A DNA stretch of 64,000 bases from Halorubrum sp. GN11_10-6_MGM (GTDB lineage Archaea; Halobacteriota; Halobacteria; Halobacteriales; Haloferacaceae). Positions 8,380-17,240 of the stretch are shown piece after piece (the first letter of the stretch is position 1; the number at the start of each line of letters is the position of its first letter). The notes below the pieces were generated by a model. It ran no database searches and was not told the DNA's origin. It saw only the letters and a program-made list of their open reading frames with translations. Made by a program: the position numbers and the translations under genes. The stretch covers positions 1 to 64,000 of the forward strand of contig NZ_SGUC01000010.1 in NCBI RefSeq assembly GCF_005435165.1, given 5' to 3'.

Positions 8380-9117
8380 ATGTGCGGCCGCTACACGCTC
8401 TTTACCCCGACCGCCGACCTCGAAGCCCGGTTCGGCGCAGACTTCGGCGACCGGGAGCCGAGCTACAACTGCGCGCCGGGACAGTCGCTCCCCGTGATCG
8501 CCGACGAGGACCCGTCCGCGGCGACCCGGATGGAGTGGGGGCTGACCCCCTCGTGGGCCGACGAGTCGTTCGACCTCATCAACGCCCGCGCGGAGACGGT
8601 CCGGGAGAAGCGGAGCTTCGCGGACGCCTTCGAGCGCCGGCGCTGTCTCGTCCCCGCCGACGGCTTCTACGAGTGGGTCGAGGGCGGCCCCGAAGGGGGC
8701 GGTTCCGGCAAGACGCCGTACCGCGTCGCGTTCGAGGACGACCGCCCGTTCGCGATGGCCGGGATCTACGAGCGGTGGGAGCCGCCGACGCCGGAGACGA
8801 CCCAGACCGGGCTCGACGCGTTCGGCGGCGGGAGCGAGGGCGACGAAGACCCCGACGGGCCCGACGTTATCGAGTCGTTCGCGGTCGTGACCACGGAGCC
8901 GAACGACCTCGTCGCCGACCTCCACCACCGGATGGCGGTGATCCTCGATCCCGACGCGGGCGAAGAGGAGACGTGGATCCGGGGTGACGCGGACGAAGCG
9001 GCCGCCCTGCTCGATCCGTACCCGAGCGACGAGCTGACCGCACACCCGGTGTCGACGCGGGTGAACTCGCCGGCGGTCGACGCCCCGGAGTTGATCGAGC
9101 CCGTCGCCGGGGACTGA
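8380..9117 (+). CDS. SOS response-associated peptidase / HMCES-type SRAP protein
   Basis: A 245-residue SRAP-domain protein. Known relatives (YedK, HMCES) form a covalent thiazolidine with abasic sites in single-stranded DNA through a Cys at position 2, so Met removal must expose this Cys. This fixes the start at the ATG of 'MCGRYTLFTP' (8380), not at the in-frame GTG 24 bases upstream. Other conserved blocks are present: 'SYNCAPGQSLPVI', 'WGLTPSW', 'NARAETV', 'DGFYEW' (Glu) and 'LHHRMAVIL' (active-site His). A 45-residue acidic insertion (about 130-165) is common in halophiles. Role inferred: protection or repair of abasic lesions. Confidence 0.9.
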   Translation: MCGRYTLFTPTADLEARFGADFGDREPSYNCAPGQSLPVIADEDPSAATRMEWGLTPSWADESFDLINARAETVREKRSFADAFERRRCLVPADGFYEWVEGGPEGGGSGKTPYRVAFEDDRPFAMAGIYERWEPPTPETTQTGLDAFGGGSEGDEDPDGPDVIESFAVVTTEPNDLVADLHHRMAVILDPDAGEEETWIRGDADEAAALLDPYPSDELTAHPVSTRVNSPAVDAPELIEPVAGD

Positions 9118-9148
9118 GCCGCGGCCGCCGGCGGAGCGCTTCCGCCTC

Positions 9149-10621
9149 TCAGGGCGCGACCAGATCGACGACCGTCTCGTCGTCGACGACGACGTTGTAC
9201 GCCCCCTCGTCCTCGTTCCAGAGGACCAGCCCGTTCTCGACGAAGACGACCGATCCGTAGTCGGCATCGCGCAGATCGCGGTTCAGGGCGGTCTCGCGCG
9301 TACAGACGAGGTAGTGATCGGTCGCCTGCGAGCCGTCGCCGACGCGGTAGAGGGCGTTGTCGCCCTCGCTCAGGTCGTGGCTCAGCTTCACCGCCAGCAG
9401 GTTCACCCGGTCGGTGACGTGGCGCTCCGACTCGGCCATGCGCGCGCACCGCTCCGCGCTCGCCTCGACGTCGACGCGCCGCTTCCCGTCGCGGCGGAGG
9501 ATCGAGTAGGCGAACTGGACGTCGACGTTGACGAACTCGCCCGGATCGTCGGTCTCGCCGCGCGCCGTCGCCTCGTCGAGCCGGCGCTGGAACGGCGGGA
9601 CCGCGAGGTCGGCGGCGACGTCGAACGACCAGCCCGGGTCGGTCGGAACCGCGTCGGGCCACAGCCGCAGCGCCGGCGAGTAGATCTCGGCGTCGCTGCC
9701 CGGCATCCCGCCGCGCCCCGACCCCTCGCCCGCGACGAGCGCGCGCTCGACCCGCCGGAGCCCGATCGCGGTGTTCCGATCGGCGGGCGCGAACGCGACG
9801 AGGCTCCCGTCGGGCGCGAGCGCGTCGAGCGCGGCGTCGGCGACCGCGACCGGGTCGGCGAGCTCGGAGAGGACGTTCCCGAAGAGCACGAGATCGAACG
9901 GGTCGTCCGTCGCGGCGGAAGATTCCGCGCGCTCGTCGACCCAGAGGAACGCCTCCGCGGTCGTCTCGTGGACCGTCGTCCGGAAGTTGCGACCGGTCTC
10001 CTCCAGCATGCGGTCGAGCACGTCCGTCGCGGCGCTCGGCTCGACGGCGTGGTACTCGACGACCGCGTCGTCGGGGAGGTAGTCGTGGAGGCCGAGCGCG
10101 GGCCCGCCGACCCCGGCGCCCACGTCGAGGACGCGGAGCGTCCGGTCGAGCAGGCCGTTCTCGGTCAGGTCGTCGAGGACGTAGCCGACCGTCGCGTAGT
10201 ACGCCGGCAGGTGGTAGATCGCGTAGCCGAGCGCCGCGACGCGGTCGTACTCGACGTCGTTCTCGTAGAGGTAGTCGGTCTTCAGCCGGCGGACCCGCTC
10301 GCGGAGTTCGTCGCCGGAGTCACCGCGGTGCCAGTTCGCGCCGTACTCCCGCACGAGCAGGTCCTCGACCGCGAACGCGTACGACTCCGGCAGCTCCTTC
10401 GGCGCCCAGCCCGGCGGGTCGACGGGGGTCTCCTCGACGGGGACGAACGCCCCGTCCTCGCGCTCGCGGAGGCGCAGGTCGAACGCCTCCTCGCGGAGCG
10501 TCTCGCGGACGACCGCCGGGTGCGGCGTCCCCTCGATGTACTCGGCGATCTCGTCGGGGTCGATCGGTCTGACGTTTCGCAGGTAGTTCGCGTTGTTCCG
10601 GACCGCGGTTCTGTCGATCAT
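9149..10621 (-). CDS. Class I SAM-dependent methyltransferase (Rsm22-like family)
   Basis: A 490-residue protein. The centre (about residues 165-260) is a Rossmann methyltransferase domain with motif I 'VLDVGAGVGGPALGLHDYL' and the SAM-ribose Glu in 'YHAVEPSA'. The region before it (about 1-160) is helical and rich in Tyr/His, and a C-terminal beta-rich part (about 340-490) follows. The overall architecture resembles haloarchaeal proteins annotated as small-ribosomal-subunit Rsm22-like; no classical Rsm22 Cys cluster is visible, so this is tentative. The ATG at 10621 is chosen because residues before it lack similarity. It lies 26 bases downstream of tyrA on the same strand, so it is likely co-transcribed. 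Confidence 0.7.
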   Translation of the reverse strand: MIDRTAVRNNANYLRNVRPIDPDEIAEYIEGTPHPAVVRETLREEAFDLRLREREDGAFVPVEETPVDPPGWAPKELPESYAFAVEDLLVREYGANWHRGDSGDELRERVRRLKTDYLYENDVEYDRVAALGYAIYHLPAYYATVGYVLDDLTENGLLDRTLRVLDVGAGVGGPALGLHDYLPDDAVVEYHAVEPSAATDVLDRMLEETGRNFRTTVHETTAEAFLWVDERAESSAATDDPFDLVLFGNVLSELADPVAVADAALDALAPDGSLVAFAPADRNTAIGLRRVERALVAGEGSGRGGMPGSDAEIYSPALRLWPDAVPTDPGWSFDVAADLAVPPFQRRLDEATARGETDDPGEFVNVDVQFAYSILRRDGKRRVDVEASAERCARMAESERHVTDRVNLLAVKLSHDLSEGDNALYRVGDGSQATDHYLVCTRETALNRDLRDADYGSVVFVENGLVLWNEDEGAYNVVVDDETVVDLVAP

Positions 10622-10647
10622 TGGGTTCTCGTCTGGTTCGCGTCGTC

Positions 10648-11421
10648 TCACTCCAGCCGCTCCCGCCCCTCGCGGTCGCCGCGAGCGCGCTCGTAGAGGG
10701 CGGCGAACTCCTCGTCGTCCGCGTCCGCGATCGCCGCCGCGGCGTCGGCCACGTCCTCGGCGCCGTCGAAGGCGCGCTGGATTTCGGCGTACACCGCGGG
10801 CGATCCCTCGGTGACGGTGTCTGCCACCTCCTCTAAGGCGGCCGAGACCGGGGTGTGGAACTCCTCGCGGACGGGGTCGGCGGCCAGACGCCACGCGAGC
10901 ACGGCGGCGTGCGCGCCCGCCTGAACCGTCTCCATCGCCGCGTCGTGGTCGGCGGCGGTCGTCTCGAAGGTGTCGTTGCCGCCGGCCTCGATCGCGTCGG
11001 TGAGCGCCGCGACCGCGGGACCGGACTCGTCGACGACGACCGCCACGTTCCCCGGCACGCGCGGCGGGGCGAACAGCGGGTGGTAGCTCGCGCGTTCGAG
11101 GCCGGGGGCGTGCTCGCGCATCGCCGCGATCGCGTCGGTCATCTCGCCGGAGACGTCGACGATCGCCCGCTCCGCGCGCGGCGCGTACGCCTCAACCGCC
11201 GCCGGCACCGCCGACATCGGCACCGCGAGGCAGACGACGTCGTGGACGGAGTCCCCGTCGGCGTCGACCGTCCGCGCGTCGCGCCCCGCCGCGGCGTCGG
11301 CCGCGACGGCGGGGTCGCGGTCGGCGAACGCGACGCTCGCGTCGACGGGCGCGGCGTCGGCCGAGACGGTGTCGGCGACCCAGCGCCCGATCTCACCGGC
11401 GCCGACGACGAGGAGGTCCAT
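10648..11421 (-). CDS. tyrA: Prephenate dehydrogenase-like protein (TyrA family)
   Basis: A 257-residue NAD(P)-binding enzyme probably converting prephenate to 4-hydroxyphenylpyruvate in tyrosine synthesis. The N-terminus 'MDLLVVGAGEIGRWVADTV' is a GxGxxG dinucleotide fold. 'CLAVPMSAVPAAVEAYAPRA', 'IVDVSGEMT' and 'YHPLFAPPRVPGNVAVVV' (His of the active site) are the TyrA landmarks. The helical C-terminal half ends in an acidic tail. Length is near the short archaeal TyrA form without a chorismate mutase domain. A TATA-like 'GGTTAAAAGG' lies about 30 bases upstream. Confidence 0.85.
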   Translation of the reverse strand: MDLLVVGAGEIGRWVADTVSADAAPVDASVAFADRDPAVAADAAAGRDARTVDADGDSVHDVVCLAVPMSAVPAAVEAYAPRAERAIVDVSGEMTDAIAAMREHAPGLERASYHPLFAPPRVPGNVAVVVDESGPAVAALTDAIEAGGNDTFETTAADHDAAMETVQAGAHAAVLAWRLAADPVREEFHTPVSAALEEVADTVTEGSPAVYAEIQRAFDGAEDVADAAAAIADADDEEFAALYERARGDREGRERLE

Positions 11422-11855
11422 CAGTTACGGGAACCGAGGTGACGCGCCGGTTAAAAGGACTCGCCTCGGGGCGGAGGCGGCGTTCGAACAGGCCGGGCCG
11501 GCTCCGTGCGAAAGACGGGTTCCGCTCGAACGGTGACCCGGTCGCCGAGTCACGGGGTCGGGGGGGTCCGGTCGCCGAATCACGGGGTCGAGGGGTCCGG
11601 TCGCCGAATCACGGAGCCGCGGCGTCCGGTCGCGGAGGGGCTCCCCACAACTGCGTGCCGTGGGGTGTCAGTCGGGCGCTCGAACGGTCCGCGTGGTGTG
11701 CGAGGCGGCGAACCGGAGCCGCAGCCGAGTTCGAGGACGCTCACGTCCCGGCGGAGGTTCCGGTCGGGGATATCGCGGAGCTCCGGACTCGGCTCGTTCG
11801 TACCGTAAAACACCGTCAGAGGAGTTCGACCGCGAGCCGGTCTGGTTTTGACCGA
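11422..11855. other. 434-base intergenic region holding a tandem repeat
   Basis: Nothing convincingly coding was seen. The region separates tyrA (leftward, with a TATA-like box at about 11448-11457) from the 3' end of the seven-repeat Tat protein. It contains the 29-30-bp tandem repeat described separately; open frames here are short, Arg/Pro-rich and unlike any family. Confidence 0.55.
11541..11640. repeat. Tandem repeat, 29-30 bp, three copies plus a partial one
   Basis: Units start GTCGCCGA(G/A)TCACGG at 11541, 11571 and 11600, with a fourth truncated copy (GTCGCGGAGG) from 11629. Units two and three differ at only a few positions. It is intergenic and has no spacer/direct-repeat organisation of CRISPR type. 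Confidence 0.8.
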
Positions 11856-14795
11856 CTACTCGTCGCGGTCGAGCGGTTCGCGGTGGAGCACCTCGTGATC
11901 GCGGAAGACGACGACCGCCAGCCGCGGCTCCTCGTCGACCGCGACCGTCGTCTCGTCGCCGGCGGTCACCTCGTCGGCGTCGGGGTCCCACGGGCGCAGC
12001 CCGTCGGTCGCCGGCTCCACGACGACGTCGACGTGGCCGGCGTCGAGGGCGTCGCCCCCGGCGTGCGCGAACGTCACGACGCCGCCCTCGTCCCGGTCGT
12101 CCGCCGGCTCGTACGCGACCTCGAAGGTCGCCTGCGGCGGGATCACGTGCTCCGTCACGGTCCGTGTCTCGTCGCCTCCGGTCCACTCGACGGCGATCGT
12201 CGCGCCGGCGGACAGCTCACCGAGCGACAGGGTCTCCCCGCCGGTCAGTCGGTCCGTCTCGTCGGCGGGCTGGGCGTCTGCCGGTTCGCCGTCGATCAGC
12301 ACCCGGAACGCGTCCGCGTCGCGGCGAACCTCACCGACGTAACGGAGGGTCGTCCCCGACTCCCCGTCGTTTCCGACGCCGGAGTCGACGACGAATCCCC
12401 GTCGCGGCGCCGCCGAGAAGTGAGCGACGGAGCTGGTCACGGCGCCGTTCTCGAACTCGGAGTGGACGCTGACGATCACGGTGTCATCAAGACCGACGTC
12501 CGTCACCGTGACAGCGTCCCCGGTCGTCAGCTCGTCGTACTCGGCCGCGAACGCCGACTCCTGATCGCGTTCTCGCCCCCGAGATCCGCCGGCGCCGCTC
12601 ACGGACACCCGCAACCGCTCCGGGTCGACCGGGCGTTCGCCGACGTACTCGACCGTCATGGTGTCGCCGTCGGCGTCGTACGTCGCCGCGACGCCGTCGC
12701 GGGCCGTGGTCGTCCCGCCGAGGTGCCGCTCGCGTTCGCCGCCGGTCCACACGAGCCGGACTCGCGAGAGCGGCGGGACCGGCGCGGTGAACGAGTCGTC
12801 CGGGCCGAACTCCTCGAGTTCGTCCGCGGGCTGGACGTCGGTCGGCTTCCGGCCGGCCTGTAGCTCCAGCTCCGAGGCCGGCAGCGCGCGACCGCCCCGG
12901 TGCCGTACCGTGACCTCGCCCGCGTCCGGGTCGTATTCGATCGACGCGCGCGTGTTCGGCGCGACCTCCTCCTCGGCGACCACGACCGGGTCGTCCGGCT
13001 CGTGCCACTCGACCGTGACCGTGCTGCCGAGCGGGAGTTCGCCGAGCGCCAGCTCCTCGTTCCCTGAGAGGGCGTCGTACTCGTCGGGGAACTGCGCGTC
13101 GGCCGGCTCCCCGTCGACCAGCGTCACGAACGCGTCCGCGGGGCGGGACTCGTCCCCGCCGTACCTGACGACGGTCCCCTCCTCGGCGCGCGAGTGGATC
13201 CAGACGTGGGGGGGCCGTACCCGGTGGTGGACGAGCGAGCCGAAACCGACGCCCGGCGGCTGCTCGACGTCGAATTCCAGCCGCACGCTCTCGCCGATCG
13301 ACACGTCCTCGACGGTGACCGCGTCGCCGGGAGCGAGCGTCCCGTCGGTGAACTCGTCACCGACCGTCCGCGTACCGTCCTCGCTGCGGTGGACCAGCCG
13401 GAGGTCGCTCGCGTCGGCGGCGCGTTCGGCGTCGTAGGCGAGCTCCAGCGTCTCGGTCGACAGGTCGTAGTCGAGGCTGAACGCGTCGCGGTCGACCCGC
13501 TCACGGGCGTAGACGTCGTAGGCGTTCGCGTCCGGGTCGAACCACCGCAGCGCGACGGTCGCGATCAGACCGGTATCGACGGTGACCTCGTCGCCCGTCG
13601 CGAACGCGTCCCCGTCGAAGGCCGCGTCGCTCACCTCCTCACCGTCGTGCCACAGCTCCAGCTCGTCCGCCGGGACCGGCTCGCCCTCGACGTGTTCGAA
13701 GGTCACCGTTCCGGCGTCGCGGTCGAACCGGGACCGCACGTGGGCGTCCGGCGACGCCTCCGGGTCCCGCTCCGGGGGCGCCTCGACGACGGCGTCGACG
13801 AGGACGACGCCGTCGGATCGGGTTATCTCCGCCTCGACGAGCGCCGCCGGATCGACCTCGCCGACGAACCGCTCGACGGTCTCGTCGTCGATCCCGTCCG
13901 CGCCGTCCGCCGGTCGGATCGCGTACGCGTTCTCCGCCGTTCCCGTCAGGTCGCGGAGATCCTCGGGCGCGATCTCGAAGCCGGCGGCGAACGCCTCGAC
14001 GCCGTCGGGGACCGCGGACGGGAACGGACCGCCGGCGGCGTCGGGGACGAGAAGCACCGTCTCGAACCCGCCGAGTTTCGGGAGTGCGGCCGTTCCCAGC
14101 GGCGACTCCGCCAATCGATCCGCCTCGTCGGCGGCCGCGCGCCCGGCGGTCCGGGCGGTCTCGACCCGGCCTGTGCCGTCGTCGTCCGCGGACTCGGCCG
14201 ACCGACCGCGCGGGGTCGGCGGGGAGGCGCTCCCGACGGCGGCCGCCGCGACGCCGTCGCCGGTGACGAGCGCGACCTCGTCGTCCTCGGCCAGCCGCCA
14301 GCCCGCGGGGAGCTCCTCCGTCGTCTCGGCGTCCGCGGGCGCGTCGTCGCCCGACCCGCCGCCGGGCGCGTCGTCGCCGTCTTCCGCACCGACTACAATC
14401 GTCTCGCCGCGGTCGAGCCGGTCGAAGTCGCCGACGGCCGTCGTCAGGCCGACCCCGCGGCCGGCCGGCGTGACCGCGACCGTCGCCGACAGCTCGTCGG
14501 CGTCCACGCCGAGCCGGTCGGTCACGGAACGGACGCGGTAGCTCAGCTCCTCGGTCGCGTCGGCATCGACGCGGTCGGCGATCACCGTCGCGTACTCGGT
14601 CGAGAGCGCGTCGGGCGTCGGGACCGGGAGGAAGGCGTCGGCGAACGGCGCCGAGACGTCGACGTCGAGGTCGGCCGGCGTTCCGGCCGGTCGGTCGAGA
14701 AGGCGGGCGTCGGTCGCGGGGTCGAGAACACCGGTCAGCGCGGCGAGCGTCAGGGCGCCACCACCGAGGAAGCGGCGACGGGAGGGTCGTACCAT
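11856..14795 (-). CDS. Tat-exported protein with seven tandem pilin-like beta-domains
   Basis: A 979-residue surface or secreted protein of unknown function. The N-terminus 'MVRPSRRRFLGGGALTLAAL' is a textbook Tat signal without a lipobox. Residues about 40-350 are an uncharacterised region. From about residue 357 to the end there are seven consecutive units of 80-95 residues, each with the pattern 'V.(F/Y/H).GG.....A..L.......' followed by a 'L..GD.VTV' strand and a terminal 'V.(L/V).W' strand (for example 'GSTVTVEW', 'LSRVRLVW', 'GATIAVEW'). That pattern resembles the C-terminal beta-domain of haloarchaeal type IV pilins. There is no transmembrane anchor at the C-terminus. The ATG at 14795 is supported by a TATA box 25 bases upstream. 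Confidence 0.7.
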   Translation of the reverse strand: MVRPSRRRFLGGGALTLAALTGVLDPATDARLLDRPAGTPADLDVDVSAPFADAFLPVPTPDALSTEYATVIADRVDADATEELSYRVRSVTDRLGVDADELSATVAVTPAGRGVGLTTAVGDFDRLDRGETIVVGAEDGDDAPGGGSGDDAPADAETTEELPAGWRLAEDDEVALVTGDGVAAAAVGSASPPTPRGRSAESADDDGTGRVETARTAGRAAADEADRLAESPLGTAALPKLGGFETVLLVPDAAGGPFPSAVPDGVEAFAAGFEIAPEDLRDLTGTAENAYAIRPADGADGIDDETVERFVGEVDPAALVEAEITRSDGVVLVDAVVEAPPERDPEASPDAHVRSRFDRDAGTVTFEHVEGEPVPADELELWHDGEEVSDAAFDGDAFATGDEVTVDTGLIATVALRWFDPDANAYDVYARERVDRDAFSLDYDLSTETLELAYDAERAADASDLRLVHRSEDGTRTVGDEFTDGTLAPGDAVTVEDVSIGESVRLEFDVEQPPGVGFGSLVHHRVRPPHVWIHSRAEEGTVVRYGGDESRPADAFVTLVDGEPADAQFPDEYDALSGNEELALGELPLGSTVTVEWHEPDDPVVVAEEEVAPNTRASIEYDPDAGEVTVRHRGGRALPASELELQAGRKPTDVQPADELEEFGPDDSFTAPVPPLSRVRLVWTGGERERHLGGTTTARDGVAATYDADGDTMTVEYVGERPVDPERLRVSVSGAGGSRGRERDQESAFAAEYDELTTGDAVTVTDVGLDDTVIVSVHSEFENGAVTSSVAHFSAAPRRGFVVDSGVGNDGESGTTLRYVGEVRRDADAFRVLIDGEPADAQPADETDRLTGGETLSLGELSAGATIAVEWTGGDETRTVTEHVIPPQATFEVAYEPADDRDEGGVVTFAHAGGDALDAGHVDVVVEPATDGLRPWDPDADEVTAGDETTVAVDEEPRLAVVVFRDHEVLHREPLDRDE

Positions 14796-14814
14796 ACGCC
14801 GGCGTACAGACGCC

Positions 14815-14824
14815 GTATTTAAAG
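14815..14824 (-). promoter_or_regulatory. TATA box of the seven-repeat Tat protein gene
   Basis: CTTTAAATAC (minus strand) is centred about 25 bases before the ATG at 14795, giving a leaderless transcript. Confidence 0.6.
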
Positions 14825-14862
14825 TAACACCGGTGACACAAGGCCGCGTCGTAGCTTTCCGG

Positions 14863-14915
14863 CGTCGCCCGGTCGCCTCGCGTCGTCGCCCGGTCGCCTC
14901 GCGTCGTCGCCGGTT
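14863..14915. repeat. Short tandem repeat downstream of the MFS gene
   Basis: CGTCGCCCGGTCGCCTCG occurs twice (14863-14880 and 14884-14901), spaced by CGT, with a third partial copy. It starts a few bases after the MFS stop codon in the transcription direction. Confidence 0.6.
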
Positions 14916-14926
14916 CCCCGGCGATC

Positions 14927-16258
14927 TCAACTCTCGGCGCCGAGCCGGCCGACCACGCCCGCGCCGGGCGAGATCGAACGGACCGCCGGCAGCAGGGCGA
15001 GCGCGATCGCCAGCTCCAGCCCGCCGACGGCGAGGAACGCGGGCGCGTAGCCGAACGCGTCCGTGGCGCTCCCGCCGATGAGGAAGCCGGTGAGGAAGCC
15101 GAGCGATCCGAACACGTTGAACAGCCCCATCGCCGCGCCGCGCACCTCCGGCTCGACGAGGTCGGTGACGAGCGCCATCGTCGCCGGGGCCATCAGCGCG
15201 CCGCAGACGCCGACCAGCACCATCAGCCCGGCGGCGATCGGATACGCCGGCGCGACGCCGACGCCGACCGTGACGACCCCGTACGCGAGCGACCCGGCCA
15301 CCACGGGGAGGAAGCGACCGATCCGGTCCGAGAGCGCGCCGAACGGCGACTGGAGCAGCGCGAACGGGACGAAAAAGAGCGCGAGCGTCGCGCCCGCCCC
15401 GGCCGCCGACAGCCCGAACGTCGCCGGGTCCTGGAAGTAGTAGACGCCGACGAGGGCGAAGAAGCCCGCCGTCAGCCGATCGACGAAGCCGAACGCGAGC
15501 GGGACGAGGAGGCCGGGCGTCGTCCGGGCGCGGGCGAGCACGTCGCGGAAGCCGACCTCGGCGGTCGGCGCGGCGTCGCCCCCGTCCGCGTCGCTCCCCG
15601 CCCGAGTCGGGCCCGTCGCCGCGCGGTCGTCGACGCTCGCCGCGAACAGCCCCGCCGCGGCCAACACGACCGCGCCGGCGTACACCGGGTACAGCGCGCC
15701 GAGGTCGGCGAGCGCGCCGCCGACGACCGAGCCGACGGCCGCGCCGAGCCCGATCGCGAGCCCCGCGGTCCCCATGTTGCGGCCGTTGCCGCCGCGGAGG
15801 TCCATGAGGAGGGTGATCGAGAGCGAGAACGCGCCGATGGTGAGCGCGCCGCCCACCACCCTGACGAGGAGCGCGGCCTCGAACCCGAGCCCGAGCCCCG
15901 GCAGCGACGCGAGCGCGACGTAGGAGGCCGCGCCGCCGAACGCTCCGACGACGATCAGGGGAGTCCGTCGCCCGAGCGCGTCCGAGAGCGCGCCCCAGAC
16001 GACCGCGAACGTCACGAACGCGCCGAACTCCGCGACGAGGAACCACATGCCGGCGTCGATGCCGGCCGGCGCGCCGAGCGCGACGACGAGATCCGGAACG
16101 CCCGGATAGAGGAGGACCTGTGAGATCAACACCGCGAGGACGACCGCGCCGAGGCGACGGCGATCGGCCGCGTCCGCGTCACCGCCGCCGGGGGTGTCGG
16201 CGGAGCGCTCGCCGCCGCGGGAGGTCTCGGCTTCGGCGGCGGGGTCGGCGTCGCTCAT
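14927..16258 (-). CDS. Major facilitator superfamily (MFS) transporter
   Basis: A 443-residue integral membrane carrier. After a 30-residue acidic cytoplasmic start there are about 12 hydrophobic helices. The loop after helix 2 carries the MFS motif-A-like 'GALSDALGRRTPLIVVGAFG', repeated as 'GALSDRIGRFLPVVAGSLAY' between the two halves, and helix 5 is Gly-rich as in drug/proton antiporters. The substrate cannot be deduced. A long acidic loop (about 195-215) joins the six-helix halves. The gene follows the DsbA-like gene on the same strand across a 177-base gap containing a tandem repeat. Drug or metabolite efflux is a guess from the family only. Confidence 0.88.
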   Translation of the reverse strand: MSDADPAAEAETSRGGERSADTPGGGDADAADRRRLGAVVLAVLISQVLLYPGVPDLVVALGAPAGIDAGMWFLVAEFGAFVTFAVVWGALSDALGRRTPLIVVGAFGGAASYVALASLPGLGLGFEAALLVRVVGGALTIGAFSLSITLLMDLRGGNGRNMGTAGLAIGLGAAVGSVVGGALADLGALYPVYAGAVVLAAAGLFAASVDDRAATGPTRAGSDADGGDAAPTAEVGFRDVLARARTTPGLLVPLAFGFVDRLTAGFFALVGVYYFQDPATFGLSAAGAGATLALFFVPFALLQSPFGALSDRIGRFLPVVAGSLAYGVVTVGVGVAPAYPIAAGLMVLVGVCGALMAPATMALVTDLVEPEVRGAAMGLFNVFGSLGFLTGFLIGGSATDAFGYAPAFLAVGGLELAIALALLPAVRSISPGAGVVGRLGAES

Positions 16259-16342
16259 CTACTTATAAAACGGGGCGAACGGGCAAAAGACCGACGCTCC
16301 CGGGGCCGAACTCGCCGCTCGCGACTGGGGCGGCCGAACGAA

Positions 16343-16423
16343 CCGAACCGACTGAACGAGCCGAACCGGCCGAACCGACTGAACGAGCCGAACCGGCCGA
16401 ACCGACTGAACGAGCCGAACCGG
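16343..16423. repeat. Perfect 27-bp tandem repeat, three copies
   Basis: Three identical copies (16343-16369, 16370-16396, 16397-16423) of a unit beginning CCGAACCGACTGAACGAGCC, with a degenerate start further left. It begins 12 bases beyond the stop codon of the DsbA-like gene. Perfect identity suggests recent expansion. Confidence 0.9.
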
Positions 16424-16435
16424 CCATACAGGCGG

Positions 16436-17110
16436 TCAGAGCGCGTCGTCGATCGCCGCGGCGATCGTCTCGGCGGCGTATCCTCCCTCCACCGGACTCC
16501 CGTTCACGAAGATCGTCGGCGTCCCGGAGACGCCCATCGACTCGCCCTCGGACCTGTCGCTCTGGGTGGTCTCCTCGTACGCCGAGAACTCGGCGTCGGC
16601 GAGGACCGCGCAGGGATCTGCGCCCGCGGTCTCCGCGGCCGCGCCGAGGGCCTCGCCGCCGTAGTTCCCCTGCGACTCGTAGGCGGCGGTGGCGAACTCG
16701 AAGAACGCCTCGTCGCCGTTGCGCGCGCCGACGCCGCGGGCCGCGCTCGCCACCGGGACCGCCCACGTCTCGTTGACCGGAATCGGGAAGTCCCAGTGCT
16801 GATAGTGGACGTCGCCCGGCTCGATGTACTCCTCCCGAATCGTCGGGAAGTGGTCGAGCTTGTACGTCGCACAGTGGCCGCAGGTGAAGTCCTCGAACGC
16901 CTGAACCGTCACGTCGGCGTCGGGGTTCCCCAGTGTCGGCCGGTAGTCGAGGTCCGGGTCCGTCGGCTCCGAGAGCGAGCAGTCGTACTCACCGGTGTCG
17001 AGGTTCAGTTCGCCGCCACCGCCAGCGCTGCCCCCGCCGAGACAGCCGGCGACGCCGACGACGCCGACCGTCGCTCCGGCCGCGAGCAGGGACCGCCGCG
17101 TGCGTTCCAT
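16436..17110 (-). CDS. DsbA-family thiol oxidoreductase lipoprotein
   Basis: A 224-residue extracytoplasmic thioredoxin-fold protein. The N-terminus 'MERTRRSLLAAGATVGVVGV' followed by AGC is a Tat signal with lipobox, so it should be anchored outside the membrane. The active site 'DFTCGHCATYKLDHFP' holds a CxxC (Cys-Gly-His-Cys, about residues 84-87), and the cis-Pro loop 'VSGTPTIFVNG' (about 190-200) completes the fold. The helical insertion between them has the DsbA-like arrangement, and a single additional Cys lies in 'ADPCAVL'. Role inferred: forming or shuffling disulfides in exported proteins. The ATG at 17110 is preferred to the long upstream frame because it begins the signal peptide. 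Confidence 0.88.
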   Translation of the reverse strand: MERTRRSLLAAGATVGVVGVAGCLGGGSAGGGGELNLDTGEYDCSLSEPTDPDLDYRPTLGNPDADVTVQAFEDFTCGHCATYKLDHFPTIREEYIEPGDVHYQHWDFPIPVNETWAVPVASAARGVGARNGDEAFFEFATAAYESQGNYGGEALGAAAETAGADPCAVLADAEFSAYEETTQSDRSEGESMGVSGTPTIFVNGSPVEGGYAAETIAAAIDDAL

Positions 17111-17240
17111 ATCCGCCGATGGGAACGGGACGCACTTAACCACACCGCGAGCCGAGGAGCGCGGCGACGGACCGACGGTGGCGTCGCCGGGCGCCGCACC
17201 GCTCCCGAACGCTTTTGCCGTCGCCTGTCGACCCCCACGT

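Noticed and set aside
6736-9267. An 843-codon nuclease extending to 9267
   Set aside because: The upstream part is antisense to GDPD and SRAP genes; the conserved nuclease begins at the ATG at 7506.
11580-11813. Short minus-strand frame with a 'LELGCGSGSP' methyltransferase-like motif
   Set aside because: Isolated 10-residue resemblance in a Pro/Arg-rich frame over the tandem repeat; no further methyltransferase features.
13194-14822. 542-codon plus-strand open frame
   Set aside because: Antisense of the seven-repeat Tat protein; Arg/Val/Asp-rich composition without any family similarity.
11856-16046. A single 1396-codon gene across the Tat protein and the MFS gene
   Set aside because: The first about 415 codons are an out-of-frame shadow of the MFS transporter; a Tat signal and TATA box fix the real start at 14795.
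16343-16423. CRISPR-like array
   Set aside because: Units are contiguous without spacers; the same applies to arrays at 11541, 37520, 58536 and 63050. No cas genes are present.
16120-16776. Protein with T-E-R-A-E-P-A-E-P repeats
   Set aside because: The frame is antisense to MFS and DsbA coding DNA; the peptide repeat simply reflects the 27-bp DNA repeat.
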